From: a virus | Reading direction: 5' to 3' (one strand) | DNA: 34,749 nt | IMG/VR virus record: IMGVR_UViG_3300022746_000012 | Coordinates: 1-34,749 of that record | Translations under genes and position numbers: made by a program | Shown here: positions 1 through 7,886 of the stretch, piece by piece | Position numbering within the stretch: the stretch's first letter is position 1 | How the letters are laid out: each line of letters begins with the position of its first letter | Notes under the pieces: model-generated | Told to the model about the DNA's origin: nothing | What the model saw: only the letters and a program-made list of their open reading frames with translations | Databases searched by the model: none

Positions 1-127
1 GTGGAAGACCGCAAACACGCAGAATTGGCCTTATTTGGAGGTCAATCCTGACGTAACGGACGGTCAGGGCGCGGTTTTGCCGCTGCCGCAACGTGCGCTG
101 CCTCCGATGGCCCAGACTGGTCTTATA
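1..127. repeat. Left copy of 127-bp terminal direct repeat
   Basis: Bases 1-127 are identical to 34623-34749. The shared sequence lies inside the portal gene and both copies continue the same reading frame, so the repeat is an assembly overlap of a circular molecule rather than a biological terminal repeat. The length 127 equals a k-mer size commonly used by short-read assemblers, which supports this. The unique circle is 34,622 bp. Confidence 0.95.
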
Positions 128-1090
128 CAGGCCAAAATGGGCGCTTCCGAGGATATTAAGAGCGCCACGGGGCAGTACAACGCAAGTCTTGGTCAGCAGT
201 CTAATGAGCGTTCGGGCAGGGCTATTTTGGCTCGCCAGCGCGAGGGCGACGTTGGCACTTATCACTACCAAGACAATTTGGCTCGGGCGGTGCGCTACGT
301 TGGCCGCCAACTCGTTGACCTAATCCCCAAGATTTACGACACGCAACGCATCGCTCGAATCATTGGGCTGGATGGCGAGACGAAGATGGTCAAGATTGAT
401 CCTACGCAACCAGAGGCCGTGCGTAAGATCCAGAACCAAGAAGGAATTGTGATCGACAAGATCTACAACCCAAGTGTCGGTAAGTACGATGTAGTGGTTG
501 TCACTGGCCCAGGCTACGCCACCAAGCGCCAAGAGGCGATGGACGCTATGTCGCAGATTCTGCAGGGCAACCCGAACCTGTGGGCTGTGGCCGGCGACCT
601 GTTCGTCAAGAACATGGACTGGCCGGGGGCCCAAGAGATGGCCGCCCGTCTGCGCAAGACGATCGACCCCAAACTGCTCGCCAACGAGGACGACGATCCA
701 GCCCTGCAAGCCGCCAATCAGCAGATTCAGGCGATGGCGCAAGAGATGCAGCAGATGTTCAACATGCTGCAGAACGTCAACCAGTCGATTGAGGCTCGCG
801 ACGTTCAAATCCGCGAGTTTGAGTCCAAGGTCAAGGCGTTTGATGCGGAAACCAAGCGCATTTCGGCCACGATGGCCGGCATGACAATGGAACAGATTCA
901 GGACATTGTCATGGGCACCATCGCAGCGGCCCAAGACATGGGGGATTTGATACCTCCGCAGCAAATGATGGGCCCGATTGAAGAAAACCCGCGACATGAA
1001 GGCATGGAGTCACCCGCAATGGAACGTCAGGAAGAGGCCCAGCAGGCCACACCGATGCCAGATATCGTGCCTCAAGGAGGGCAAGCATGA
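2..1090 (+). CDS. Portal protein, C-terminal part (partial at window edge)
   Basis: This is the continuation of the portal gene that starts at 33472. Joined across the repeat it gives 746 residues, close to the 725 of P22 gp1. This part holds residues 385-746. It begins in the region with the tyrosine/proline-rich stretch and a conserved segment around 'SNERSGRAI', and it ends in a long helical, Gln/Met-rich tail (from about residue 620) that resembles the barrel helix of P22-type portals. The portal forms the dodecameric ring through which DNA enters and leaves the head. Its stop codon overlaps the next start as ATGA (1087-1090). There is no start codon at the window edge because the gene is cut there. 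Confidence 0.93.
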   Translation, partial: WKTANTQNWPYLEVNPDVTDGQGAVLPLPQRALPPMAQTGLIQAKMGASEDIKSATGQYNASLGQQSNERSGRAILARQREGDVGTYHYQDNLARAVRYVGRQLVDLIPKIYDTQRIARIIGLDGETKMVKIDPTQPEAVRKIQNQEGIVIDKIYNPSVGKYDVVVVTGPGYATKRQEAMDAMSQILQGNPNLWAVAGDLFVKNMDWPGAQEMAARLRKTIDPKLLANEDDDPALQAANQQIQAMAQEMQQMFNMLQNVNQSIEARDVQIREFESKVKAFDAETKRISATMAGMTMEQIQDIVMGTIAAAQDMGDLIPPQQMMGPIEENPRHEGMESPAMERQEEAQQATPMPDIVPQGGQA

Positions 1091-1449
1091 AAGCCGCTGA
1101 TTTTGTCGGCATGATGTTCTTGGCGCGCGATGTCGCGCACTCAGTGCATCTGAACACCCGGAGTTTCTCCAAACACATGGCCTTGAACACGTTCTACGAT
1201 GAAATCGTCGACTTGGCCGACAAGTTTGCCGAGGCGTACCAAGGAAAGTACGGGCTTATGGGCCCAATCTCGCTGATGAACGCCCGCAAAACGTCGAATA
1301 TCGTGGAGTTTCTCCAAGATCAGCTCGACGAAATCGAGAAGGTGCGGTACGAAGTCTGTGACAAGACCGAAACCGCGTTGCAAAATATCATCGACGAGAT
1401 TGTTGGGCTGTACCTCAGCACGCTCTACAAACTTCGGTTTTTGGCATAA
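1087..1449 (+). CDS. Small helical protein, DUF5856-like, possibly ferritin/Dps-like
   Basis: A 120-residue, mostly helical protein, translationally coupled to the portal by an ATGA overlap. Residues about 12-50 carry a pattern seen in many phage proteins of the DUF5856 type: 'ARDVAHSVHLNT', then 'FYDEIVDLAD', then 'EAY'. The spaced His, Asp and Glu residues resemble the ferroxidase-type ligands of Dps/ferritin helices. I recognise the family from phages but know of no proven role. It could be a mini-ferritin that binds DNA or protects it from oxidation, or simply a structural helical bundle. The position between portal and fibres gives no direct functional hint. Confidence 0.75.
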   Translation: MKAADFVGMMFLARDVAHSVHLNTRSFSKHMALNTFYDEIVDLADKFAEAYQGKYGLMGPISLMNARKTSNIVEFLQDQLDEIEKVRYEVCDKTETALQNIIDEIVGLYLSTLYKLRFLA

Positions 1450-1458
1450 GGACGCATC

Positions 1459-1767
1459 ATGGAACTTCTGAACCCGATGGGTAAAACCGATTACCCGGCC
1501 TACACGGCGACCGCAGGTGCGACTGCCGGAAACACTACTGCTTGGGCGCCCGGTCCTCAAGGCGTGCTGGTCTGGTGCGACCAGCCTTGCTACGTCGAGG
1601 TCGGCGTAGGCGTGACGGCCACCAGCTCCAGCACGCCGATCCCGGCGTTCACCCCGATTCCTTTCGTAGTGCCGATCAACTCCACTGGCGCGCCTTGGCG
1701 CGTGAGCGTGCTGCGTATCGGAAGCACTGATGGGACGGCTTATTGCAAGCCGATCAACAAGCAATGA
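1459..1767 (+). CDS. Hypothetical structural protein, beta-rich
   Basis: A 102-residue protein rich in Thr, Ala, Val and Pro, with no signal peptide and no membrane segment. A good ribosome site (AAGGACG) lies 6-7 bases before the ATG. The composition and alternating polar/hydrophobic residues suggest an all-beta fold with two cysteines near the middle. It follows the portal genes in the late operon, so a virion role (head surface or connector) is likely but unproven. Its stop codon overlaps the next ATG as ATGA. Confidence 0.65.
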   Translation: MELLNPMGKTDYPAYTATAGATAGNTTAWAPGPQGVLVWCDQPCYVEVGVGVTATSSSTPIPAFTPIPFVVPINSTGAPWRVSVLRIGSTDGTAYCKPINKQ

Positions 1768-1928
1768 GCTTCTTTGGCCCTGACCTTCGCAACGCGGTGG
1801 CTATCGGCCTCGGTAGCCTCGTGTCGCTGTTTTCTGGCTACGCAGGCGCTCAAGCTCAGAGCAATCTTCTTTGTGAAAACGGCGACAACCTTGTCCAAGA
1901 AAACGGCGGCTTGATTTTGTTGGAGTAG
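1764..1928 (+). CDS. Small hypothetical protein with hydrophobic N-terminus
   Basis: A 54-residue reading frame whose ATG overlaps the preceding stop (ATGA, 1764-1767). An in-frame upstream start at 1743 would give 61 residues, but the coupled ATG is more natural. Residues 8-30 (around 'AVAIGLGSLVSLFSGYAGA') could form one membrane helix. The C-terminus carries a duplicated short motif, 'LLCENGDNLVQENGGLIL'. Function unknown. Confidence 0.5.
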   Translation: MSFFGPDLRNAVAIGLGSLVSLFSGYAGAQAQSNLLCENGDNLVQENGGLILLE

Positions 1929-1932
1929 ATCA

Positions 1933-2433
1933 ATGGCGGTCTTTTTATCACCATTTGGCGGCGCCGGAGTACAATTTTTTGACAATAGCGGCGATCCATT
2001 AACCGGAGGCAAGATATATTCTTACGCTGCCGGAACAACTACACCTCAAGCCACCTACACTACCTATGTTGGCAATGTAGCGCACACTAACCCCATAGTT
2101 TTGGATGCTGCTGGCCGCGTTCCATCTGGTGGTGAAATTTGGCTATTGCCGCCGCTTTACAAATTTGTGTTGGAAACAAGCACGGGCGTCTTGTTAGCTA
2201 CGTTAGATAATATTGGTGGAATTGGTGCCGCATCGTATCAAGTACAGAATTTTACTGGCACAGGAGCGCAAACAACATTTACTCTTAATACCGCATCGTT
2301 TGGCGAAAATTACACGTTCGTATATATCAATGGTGTGTATCAGCAGAAAAATACCTACACTGTTGCGGGTACAACGCTAACGTTTTCCACAGCACCCCCA
2401 GTTACTTCATCCATTGAAGTCATGTACAACTAA
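1933..2433 (+). CDS. Tail-fibre/tailspike anchor protein with head-binding-like domain
   Basis: 166 residues. The first 95 or so resemble the particle-binding domain of P22-type tailspikes: an N-terminal 'FFDNSGDPLTGGKIYSY', then 'GTTTPQATY', then 'NPIVLDAAGRV', then an 'LETSTGVLLATLDNI' hairpin. The rest (about 105-166) is a small beta domain ('FTGTGAQTTFTLN...FVYINGVYQ') that is frequent in fibre proteins. There is no enzymatic or fibre shaft domain, so the protein probably connects other fibre subunits to the tail. It begins a lower-GC block than the flanking portal and coat genes, a sign of exchange. Assignment is by pattern and not by a search. Confidence 0.75.
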   Translation: MAVFLSPFGGAGVQFFDNSGDPLTGGKIYSYAAGTTTPQATYTTYVGNVAHTNPIVLDAAGRVPSGGEIWLLPPLYKFVLETSTGVLLATLDNIGGIGAASYQVQNFTGTGAQTTFTLNTASFGENYTFVYINGVYQQKNTYTVAGTTLTFSTAPPVTSSIEVMYN

Positions 2434-2445
2434 ATGAGGTAAAAC

Positions 2446-3207
2446 ATGGCCGACAAAAAAATTTCACAACTTACCGCAGCAACGACACCGCTTGCGGGGA
2501 GCGAAGTACTGCCGATTGTGCAGTCAAGCACAACCGTTAAAGTCAGCGCGGCTGATGTCACCAAAGGTCGCACCATTCAAACCACGGGAATCAACGACAA
2601 CAACAACAACGAAGTCATCACGATCACAACGACGGCATCAGCAGTCAATGAGCTGACAGTAGCAAACGCCGCGACAGGCGCAAATCCAGTGATCTCGGCT
2701 ACAGGGTCAGACACAAACATCGGCATTACGCTGACCCCAAAGGGAACGGGGAATGCGGAGTTGACGAGTGGTAATTTTGTGCCAAACGCCGCAGCCAAAG
2801 GCGTTAACTTCACCGCCAACACCCCTGCAGCAGGGATGACGAGCCAGTTGCTGAACTGGTATGAGGAAGGAACGTGGACTCCAACAGTGACGGCTTCGTC
2901 CGGAACAATTACCACCCTCGGAACAGTCTCTGGAAATTACACTCGGATTGGGCGGCGCGTTTTTATTAACTTTTCTATTGCCATCACTACAAACGGAACA
3001 GGATCGCAATCAATTTCTGTAAGTGGGTTGCCTTTTGCAATTAGCGGATTTGCTGCTGGTAGCGGTCGTGAAAACGGTGTTAACGGATATATGATTCAAA
3101 GTCTTGGCTTTAATGGAAATACATCTTTTGGCATTTTAACTTATTTGGGGCTTTATCCTGGTGGAGATGGGCATCAGCTTGATGGCAATTTGCAATATAA
3201 CGTTTGA
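2446..3207 (+). CDS. Tail fibre protein with shared C-terminal receptor-type domain
   Basis: 253 residues behind a clear GAGGT ribosome site. The N-terminus ('[23 protein letters not shown]') is a module found at the start of many phage fibre proteins. The middle is Thr/Asn-rich. The C-terminal 110 residues start at '[10 protein letters not shown]', followed by '[13 protein letters not shown]' and 'SVSGLPF'. The same domain pattern recurs in the gene at 4884-5369, and the coding DNA is also similar. It is probably a trimeric fibre that contacts the host surface. The gene ends eight bases before the next ATG. Confidence 0.78.
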   Translation: MADKKISQLTAATTPLAGSEVLPIVQSSTTVKVSAADVTKGRTIQTTGINDNNNNEVITITTTASAVNELTVANAATGANPVISATGSDTNIGITLTPKGTGNAELTSGNFVPNAAAKGVNFTANTPAAGMTSQLLNWYEEGTWTPTVTASSGTITTLGTVSGNYTRIGRRVFINFSIAITTNGTGSQSISVSGLPFAISGFAAGSGRENGVNGYMIQSLGFNGNTSFGILTYLGLYPGGDGHQLDGNLQYNV

Positions 3208-3215
3208 GAAAAAAA

Positions 3216-4799
3216 ATGAGCCTGACAAAAGTTTCTTTTTCAATGATTCAAAATGCCATTGCCAATGTACAAGACTATGGCGCCGTTGGTGACGGAATTG
3301 CTGATGACACTCAAGCAATTCAAAATGCTATAAACGCAGCAGGGAAAGTGTATTTACCGGCAGGTACATACAAAATCACCGCGCCGCTGTATATGGACTC
3401 TGGTGTACAACTTATTGGACAGGGTGTCAAAAAAGTTGACTATACGCCTAGTGGTGGAAACCCAGGCACAAAGATTATTAAAACCACGAATACGGTTGGC
3501 ACGGGGAGCAATACTGCTCGTGGCGGTGCTGTTACAGACAGTTATGCACAAAACGCAATTATTATTTTGCGGCACGCAAACAATGAGTATTCAGAACTGT
3601 GCGCCATTTCCAACATAACACTTGAGAGCAATGGCTATCTAGTTAATTACGGCATTTATGCCCCTAGAACCACAAAATTGTCCATTGACAATGTTTACAT
3701 CTATCAATGTCAAATCGGATTTTTTACTTATGATTCTTGGTTGACGCAATTTAACAAACTGATTTGCAATTCAAACACGCAGAAGGGAATTGGCGGTGGG
3801 CCGACTTATGGCTGGGTTTCTACGACAGTTGGCATTCAGTGGGCTGATGATGGAACTGGAAGTGCAACGGGCACAGCATTGGACGCGAGCAACTGTTGGA
3901 TGAGAGATTGCGATATTGGATATTATATTTACGGATTGCAATACTCAAATTTTAATGCTTGTGCCGCTGACAACATAAGCGATAGAGCCTATTTCTTGTT
4001 GGTAAGTGTTTTGAGTTTTAACGGTTGTGGGCATGAAAATGTTCAAATAAAAAATGATGCAGCTATTTATTGTGGCAACTCAACAATTACGTTAAATTCT
4101 TGCAGTAACTTTCTTGTGTACGGCGCAAATGCTGGAACAACCGCATTTGTTACTGTAAACGGAGGAGTATTAACATTAAACTCGTGTGCGTTTGCTAATC
4201 TTACAAGCCCAGGAACAACGTATAACATTCTTGTTATTGGCGGCGCAAAGGTTATTAACAATAATTCAGGGCTGCCGCTTAACGGAAACACTTTCAAAAG
4301 TCTTGCGGGAGGCAGCCAGTATGTTGGGAACGAGAACATTCCTCCGTACATCCAATCTCAAGACGCTGGTACCGTACTGCGGTACACACAAGGGCGCGTC
4401 AGAGATAATCAAGTTCAAGAAAAAATTAACAAGGCTGTATTGTCTGCTGGGTCTACCATCGCAACGCTAACAGCGGCTTTGGTTGCCGGTGTTGAGTATG
4501 GCGCGTGTCGTTTTTCTGTCTCCTACTACGATGGGGTGTTTCCAACATCTGTCGGATTGGCAGAAATTGTTGTGTCTGTTTATCAAGAAGCTGCAACAAC
4601 ATTTAGAGATAACATTTCTACCGTTTACAACGTAGCAGCTGGCAACAGTGTTGGCCCAACAGTCGGGCCAGCATTTACATTAACGCGTGTTAGCGGTGTG
4701 TGGTCACTTGTCATGACTCCTGTATATGGCGATGCGACTTGCTACACCATTACTGCTGAGATGCAAAATATGGAAGGCATTACGTTGGCTTTGCCTTAA
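3216..4799 (+). CDS. Tailspike with pectate-lyase-type beta-helix
   Basis: 527 residues from the ATG at 3216. A TTG at 3204 would add four residues but overlaps the preceding stop. Residues about 17-75 carry the classic N-terminal signature of phage pectate-lyase-superfamily spikes: '[22 protein letters not shown]', then '[13 protein letters not shown]', then 'GVQLIGQG'. Residues about 110-360 are Asn/Cys/Gly-rich repeats of short strands, as expected for a right-handed parallel beta-helix. The C-terminal 140 residues form a separate beta domain. Such proteins usually bind or cleave capsular or O-antigen polysaccharide. The catalytic residues and substrate cannot be named from sequence alone. 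Confidence 0.87.
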   Translation: MSLTKVSFSMIQNAIANVQDYGAVGDGIADDTQAIQNAINAAGKVYLPAGTYKITAPLYMDSGVQLIGQGVKKVDYTPSGGNPGTKIIKTTNTVGTGSNTARGGAVTDSYAQNAIIILRHANNEYSELCAISNITLESNGYLVNYGIYAPRTTKLSIDNVYIYQCQIGFFTYDSWLTQFNKLICNSNTQKGIGGGPTYGWVSTTVGIQWADDGTGSATGTALDASNCWMRDCDIGYYIYGLQYSNFNACAADNISDRAYFLLVSVLSFNGCGHENVQIKNDAAIYCGNSTITLNSCSNFLVYGANAGTTAFVTVNGGVLTLNSCAFANLTSPGTTYNILVIGGAKVINNNSGLPLNGNTFKSLAGGSQYVGNENIPPYIQSQDAGTVLRYTQGRVRDNQVQEKINKAVLSAGSTIATLTAALVAGVEYGACRFSVSYYDGVFPTSVGLAEIVVSVYQEAATTFRDNISTVYNVAAGNSVGPTVGPAFTLTRVSGVWSLVMTPVYGDATCYTITAEMQNMEGITLALP

Positions 4800-4850
4800 A
4801 AGTATATTACAACCCTTATGAGATAAAAGCGCGAGAGGCAGAAACGTAAC

Positions 4851-4898
4851 ATAACAACGCCCCATGACATCATTACCCGTGCTATGAAAGACATTGGG
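4851..4898 (+). pseudogene. Possible remnant of a gp4-like gene N-terminus
   Basis: Read in the frame of the following gene, these bases encode ITTPHDIITRAMKDIG. That matches the usual opening of P22-gp4-like adaptor proteins (M-T-T-x-x-DII-x-x-A-M/L-x-x-IG) but with ATA in place of ATG. The intact adaptor gene of this phage, at 8328, begins with the related 'GDQINRALRLLG'. The segment is probably a recombination scar left upstream of a tail-fibre gene. It is short, so chance similarity cannot be excluded. Confidence 0.4.
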
Positions 4899-5369
4899 CC
4901 ATTTGTTGGGACGGTCACAAACGGAAGCGGGTTGTTTAAAGTTGCCAATGCGTTTGGTCAGTTGCAGTTTCCAGGAACTATCAACGGAGCGTACCTGAAC
5001 TATTACGACGAAGGAACCTGGACGGCTACGCTTACAGGAAGCACGGCCAATCCATCAACACCTGTGACAACAACGGGTCTTTGGACGCGAATTGGTCGGC
5101 AAGTTTTTGTAACTGCGGAATTTATAAATGTTGACACCACAGGTGCAACAGGTGATGTGCGCGTAACAGGACTGCCATTTCTTGCAGTGACACAGAATGG
5201 ATATGGCGCGGCATCCATTGCAAATTTAGGGACAGATCCTGTGGTAGCGTCACCAACAATAACATCCACTCAATTGGATTTTTACCTTGCGGCCGATCGA
5301 TCAACAGCTCTGGCGTTTGGCGCTGGTGCCAATCAATCACTTGCATTTTCCGTTACATACATTGCTTAA
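4884..5369 (+). CDS. Tail fibre C-terminal-type protein, paralogous domain
   Basis: 161 residues from the first in-frame ATG, which lacks a good ribosome site. Residues about 38-105 ('YYDEGTWTATLTG', 'LWTRIGRQVFVTAEF', 'VTGLPF') repeat the C-terminal domain of the 2446-3207 fibre. The first ten residues look like a piece of a gp4-like gene (see 4851-4898). The protein may be an accessory receptor-binding domain or a recombination product that is poorly expressed. An ATA at 4851 with an upstream GAGAGG might be an alternative start. Confidence 0.65.
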   Translation: MKDIGPFVGTVTNGSGLFKVANAFGQLQFPGTINGAYLNYYDEGTWTATLTGSTANPSTPVTTTGLWTRIGRQVFVTAEFINVDTTGATGDVRVTGLPFLAVTQNGYGAASIANLGTDPVVASPTITSTQLDFYLAADRSTALAFGAGANQSLAFSVTYIA

Positions 5370-5372
5370 ACA

Positions 5373-5399
5373 TTGACACGCGCCTTCTGAGCGCATAAT
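5373..5399 (+). promoter_or_regulatory. Candidate sigma70-type promoter before capsid genes
   Basis: TTGACA at 5373-5378 and CATAAT at 5394-5399 are separated by 15 bases, or 16 if the -10 is read as ATAATC. The spacing is a little short, but both boxes are near consensus. It lies in the only sizeable gap (5370-5446) between the fibre cassette and the scaffold/coat genes, where extra transcription would be useful. Confidence 0.45.
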
Positions 5400-5446
5400 C
5401 TGAGAACTGTACCGGCCCAGCAGACCGGGGAATCTTAGGATTCAAA

Positions 5447-6187
5447 ATGTCGGAAGAAGTAGCGATTGAAGCGGAAGTAGCGCCCGCGCCGGAACTGGAA
5501 GCTACGGCGGCTCCAGAACCTGTAGTAGAAATGCCGGAAGTTGCCGCACCCAAAACTTTTACCCAAGAGGAATTGGATGCTGCGATTCAAAAACGTCTCG
5601 CAAGAGAACAGCGAAAGTGGGAACGCGAGCGTCAAGCGCCGCCGCCCGCTGTCGTTGATTTGCCGCCTGTAGATCAGTTTGAATCGGTTGATGCTTACGC
5701 AGAAGCAAAAGCTCTTAAACTAATTGAACAGCGCGAACAGCAACGCCAGCAGACGGAGATTCTTGACAAATATCACGAACGTGAGGAAGATGCTCGGGCC
5801 AAATACGATGACTTTGAACAGGTCGCGTACAACCCAAGTCTTAAAATCACAACCGTGATGGCTCAAGCGGTTCAAGCATCTGAGGCAGGCCCAGATATAG
5901 CCTACTGGCTAGGGTCTAACCCCAAAGAAGCTGATCGTATTTCTCGCTTGAGTCCTATTTTGCAAGCAAAAGAGATTGGACGGATTGAGGCTAAAATAGC
6001 CACTGATGTCCCGGTTAAACGTACTACGTCCGCGCCCGCGCCAATTACTCCGGTGACTGCTAGGACTTCAGGCAATCCGAGTTATGACACGACCGATCCC
6101 AGATCGATCAAAACAATGTCTACCTCGGAATGGATTGAAGCAGAACGGCAGCGCCAGATTAAGAAGGCACAAGCTCAATATCGCTAA
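5447..6187 (+). CDS. Capsid scaffolding protein
   Basis: 246 residues, very charged. Residues 1-45 are Ala/Pro/Glu-rich and disordered. About 40-135 is a long Gln/Glu/Arg coiled-coil region ('FTQEELDAAIQKRLAREQRKWERER'). The C-terminal part ends in a basic helix ('WIEAERQRQIKKAQAQYR') like the coat-binding end of P22 gp8. Its place directly before the coat gene is the standard scaffold position. Scaffolds fill the procapsid and leave before DNA enters. An AGGA ribosome site precedes the ATG. Confidence 0.85.
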   Translation: MSEEVAIEAEVAPAPELEATAAPEPVVEMPEVAAPKTFTQEELDAAIQKRLAREQRKWERERQAPPPAVVDLPPVDQFESVDAYAEAKALKLIEQREQQRQQTEILDKYHEREEDARAKYDDFEQVAYNPSLKITTVMAQAVQASEAGPDIAYWLGSNPKEADRISRLSPILQAKEIGRIEAKIATDVPVKRTTSAPAPITPVTARTSGNPSYDTTDPRSIKTMSTSEWIEAERQRQIKKAQAQYR

Positions 6188-6203
6188 CTTTTAAGGAATT
6201 ACC

Positions 6204-7406
6204 ATGTCAAATAGTATCTTAACGATTGACATGATCACCAGGAAAGCCCTGGAGATCTTGGAAAACAATCTGGTCCTCACCCGTAACGTGAACCGTCAGT
6301 ACGACGACAGCTTTGCTGTTGAAGGTGCGAAGATTGGTTCTACCCTGCGTATCCGTCTGCCGGATCGCGCTTTGGTCACTGACGGTGCCGCCCTGCAAGT
6401 TCAGGACGACAACGAGCAGTACACCACCCTGACCGTTTCGACGCAAAAGCATATCGGCGTGAACTTCACTTCTGCCGAGCTGACGATGCAGTTGGACGAC
6501 TTCGCAGAGCGCGTTCTTAAGCCGCGTATCTCGCAGTTGGCCTCCAGCATTGATGCTGACGTTGCGAATGCGTACAAGAGCATCTACGCATCGGTCGGTA
6601 CGCCAGGCACCACGCCTGCGACCTCGTTGGTTTTGTTGCAAGCTCAACAGAAACTAAACGAAGCCGCTGCCGTAATGAACCCACGTTATGCAACGGTTAA
6701 CCCCGCTGCCAACGCTGGTCTGGTTGAAGGCATGAAGGGTCTTTTCAATCCTACGGACACAATCTCCAAGCAGTTCAAGAACGGCATGATGGGAATGGGC
6801 GTGTTGGGCTTTGACGAGATCAATATGTCTCAGTCGATCAAGCAGCACACCACCGGCAACTGGGGTACGTCAATCACGGTCACCAGCACCGTTTCAACGC
6901 AAGGCCAGTCAACGCTTGGTATTAGCTTCACCGGCTCCAGCAAGACCTGGAACGTCGGCGACGTGTTTACCATCGCTGGCGTGTATGCGGTCAACCCGCA
7001 GACCCGCGAATCGACTGGTTCGCTCCAGCAGTTCGTTGTTACCGCTGCGGCAACGGGTTCGTCTACCGCCACTCTGAGCATTTCGCCGGCGCTTTATACG
7101 TCGGACAATGCTTTGGCAACGGTTGATTCGTTCCCACAGGCTTCGGCTGTTGTGACGATGCTTGGCTCGGCATCAACTCAGTACCCGCAAAACCTCGTGT
7201 ACCACAAGGACGCGATCACGTTTGCAACGGCTGACTTGATCCTGCCGCAGGGGGTCGATATGGCTTCGCGTGCAGTACACAACGGCATTTCGTTGCGTGT
7301 CGTTCGTCAGTACGACATCAATAACGACCGTCTGCCTTGCCGTATTGACGTGCTGTATGGATTCTCAACGATTCGTCCGCAGATGGCTTGCCGCCTCTGG
7401 GGTTGA
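6204..7406 (+). CDS. Major capsid (coat) protein, P22 gp5 type
   Basis: 400 residues (P22 coat is 430). The N-terminus 'LTIDMITRKALEILENNLVLTRNVNRQYDDSFA', with 'GAKIGSTLRIRLPDR' and then 'LTVSTQKHIGVNFTSAELTMQLDDF', is the recognisable start of P22-type coat proteins with an HK97 fold. A segment around residues 225-300 ('SKTWNVGDVFTIAGVYAVNP...') fits the inserted I-domain. The C-terminus 'DINNDRLPCRIDVLYGFSTIRPQMACRLWG' is also typical. The gene is preceded by a T-rich leader with AAGGAA (6188-6203), a motif shared with the next two genes. Expected to be the most abundant protein of the phage. Confidence 0.93.
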   Translation: MSNSILTIDMITRKALEILENNLVLTRNVNRQYDDSFAVEGAKIGSTLRIRLPDRALVTDGAALQVQDDNEQYTTLTVSTQKHIGVNFTSAELTMQLDDFAERVLKPRISQLASSIDADVANAYKSIYASVGTPGTTPATSLVLLQAQQKLNEAAAVMNPRYATVNPAANAGLVEGMKGLFNPTDTISKQFKNGMMGMGVLGFDEINMSQSIKQHTTGNWGTSITVTSTVSTQGQSTLGISFTGSSKTWNVGDVFTIAGVYAVNPQTRESTGSLQQFVVTAAATGSSTATLSISPALYTSDNALATVDSFPQASAVVTMLGSASTQYPQNLVYHKDAITFATADLILPQGVDMASRAVHNGISLRVVRQYDINNDRLPCRIDVLYGFSTIRPQMACRLWG

Positions 7407-7419
7407 TGAACCTTTTTTT
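7401..7419 (+). terminator. Weak intrinsic terminator / leader after coat gene
   Basis: GGTT (7401-7404), a four-base loop and AACC (7409-7412) are followed directly by seven T (7413-7419). The stem is short and can be extended only with G-T pairs, so termination would be partial. The T-run merges into the AAGGAAAT ribosome site of the next gene, so this may act mainly as a translation leader. Confidence 0.4.
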
Positions 7420-7430
7420 AAGGAAATATC

Positions 7431-7838
7431 ATGGCTCTCCCTAATGGCGCAGGTGGTTACCAAATTGGTGACGGCAACCTGAATGAAGTTATCCTTGGCT
7501 ACCAAGCCGCTCCTTTGTCCGTAACTGGCACTGCAACCCTGACCGCCGCTCAGGTCGCCTCTGGCGTTCTGCTGGTTGGTTCGGGCGCTACCGCTGCCCA
7601 GACGTACACGCTGCCCACCGGCGCGTCGCTAGACGCTCTTGTGACCAGCGCCAAGATCAACAGCACGTTTGAACTCGTGCTGGTGAACTTGGGAACGTCC
7701 TCGGGTACGGCAGCGCTTGCAGCAAGCACCGGCATCACGGATGGTGGCAATGCGCTTGTTGCGGTTGCTATTACCTCAAGTGGTCGTTTCTTGTTCCGCC
7801 GCACCGGCGATTCGACTTGGGTCGTTTACCGCGTCTAA
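7431..7838 (+). CDS. Putative capsid decoration/structural protein
   Basis: 135 residues, rich in Ala, Thr, Gly and Val, with no charged clusters, predicted beta-sandwich-like. It begins 'MALPNGAGGYQIGDGNLNEV', an opening common in small phage structural proteins encoded next to coat. It has the strong T-rich AAGGAAAT leader of the coat gene and is closed by an intrinsic terminator. The high-expression setting suggests a head surface or accessory protein. There is no direct functional motif. Confidence 0.65.
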   Translation: MALPNGAGGYQIGDGNLNEVILGYQAAPLSVTGTATLTAAQVASGVLLVGSGATAAQTYTLPTGASLDALVTSAKINSTFELVLVNLGTSSGTAALAASTGITDGGNALVAVAITSSGRFLFRRTGDSTWVVYRV

Positions 7839-7842
7839 GTCT

Positions 7843-7874
7843 AAGGGGGAGGGCCACAAGCTCTCCCCTTTTTT
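7843..7874 (+). terminator. Intrinsic terminator between capsid-associated genes
   Basis: The arm at 7843-7851 (AAGGGGGAG) pairs with CTCCCCTTT (from 7863), including one G-T pair, around a loop containing GGCCACAAG. A run of six T (7869-7874) follows. The T-run leads straight into AAGGAAATTACT and the next ATG. Termination is probably partial, because the following late genes have no obvious strong promoter of their own. Confidence 0.7.
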
Positions 7875-7886
7875 AAGGAAATTACT

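Noticed and set aside
1-127. True terminal direct repeats of the virion DNA
   Set aside because: The repeat lies inside one gene in one frame and has the length of a common assembler k-mer, so an assembly overlap is the simpler reading.
320-997. 225-residue minus-strand frame opposite the portal
   Set aside because: The plus strand carries a clear portal protein in a GC-rich frame, and such mirror frames are frequent in this codon usage. No ribosome site.
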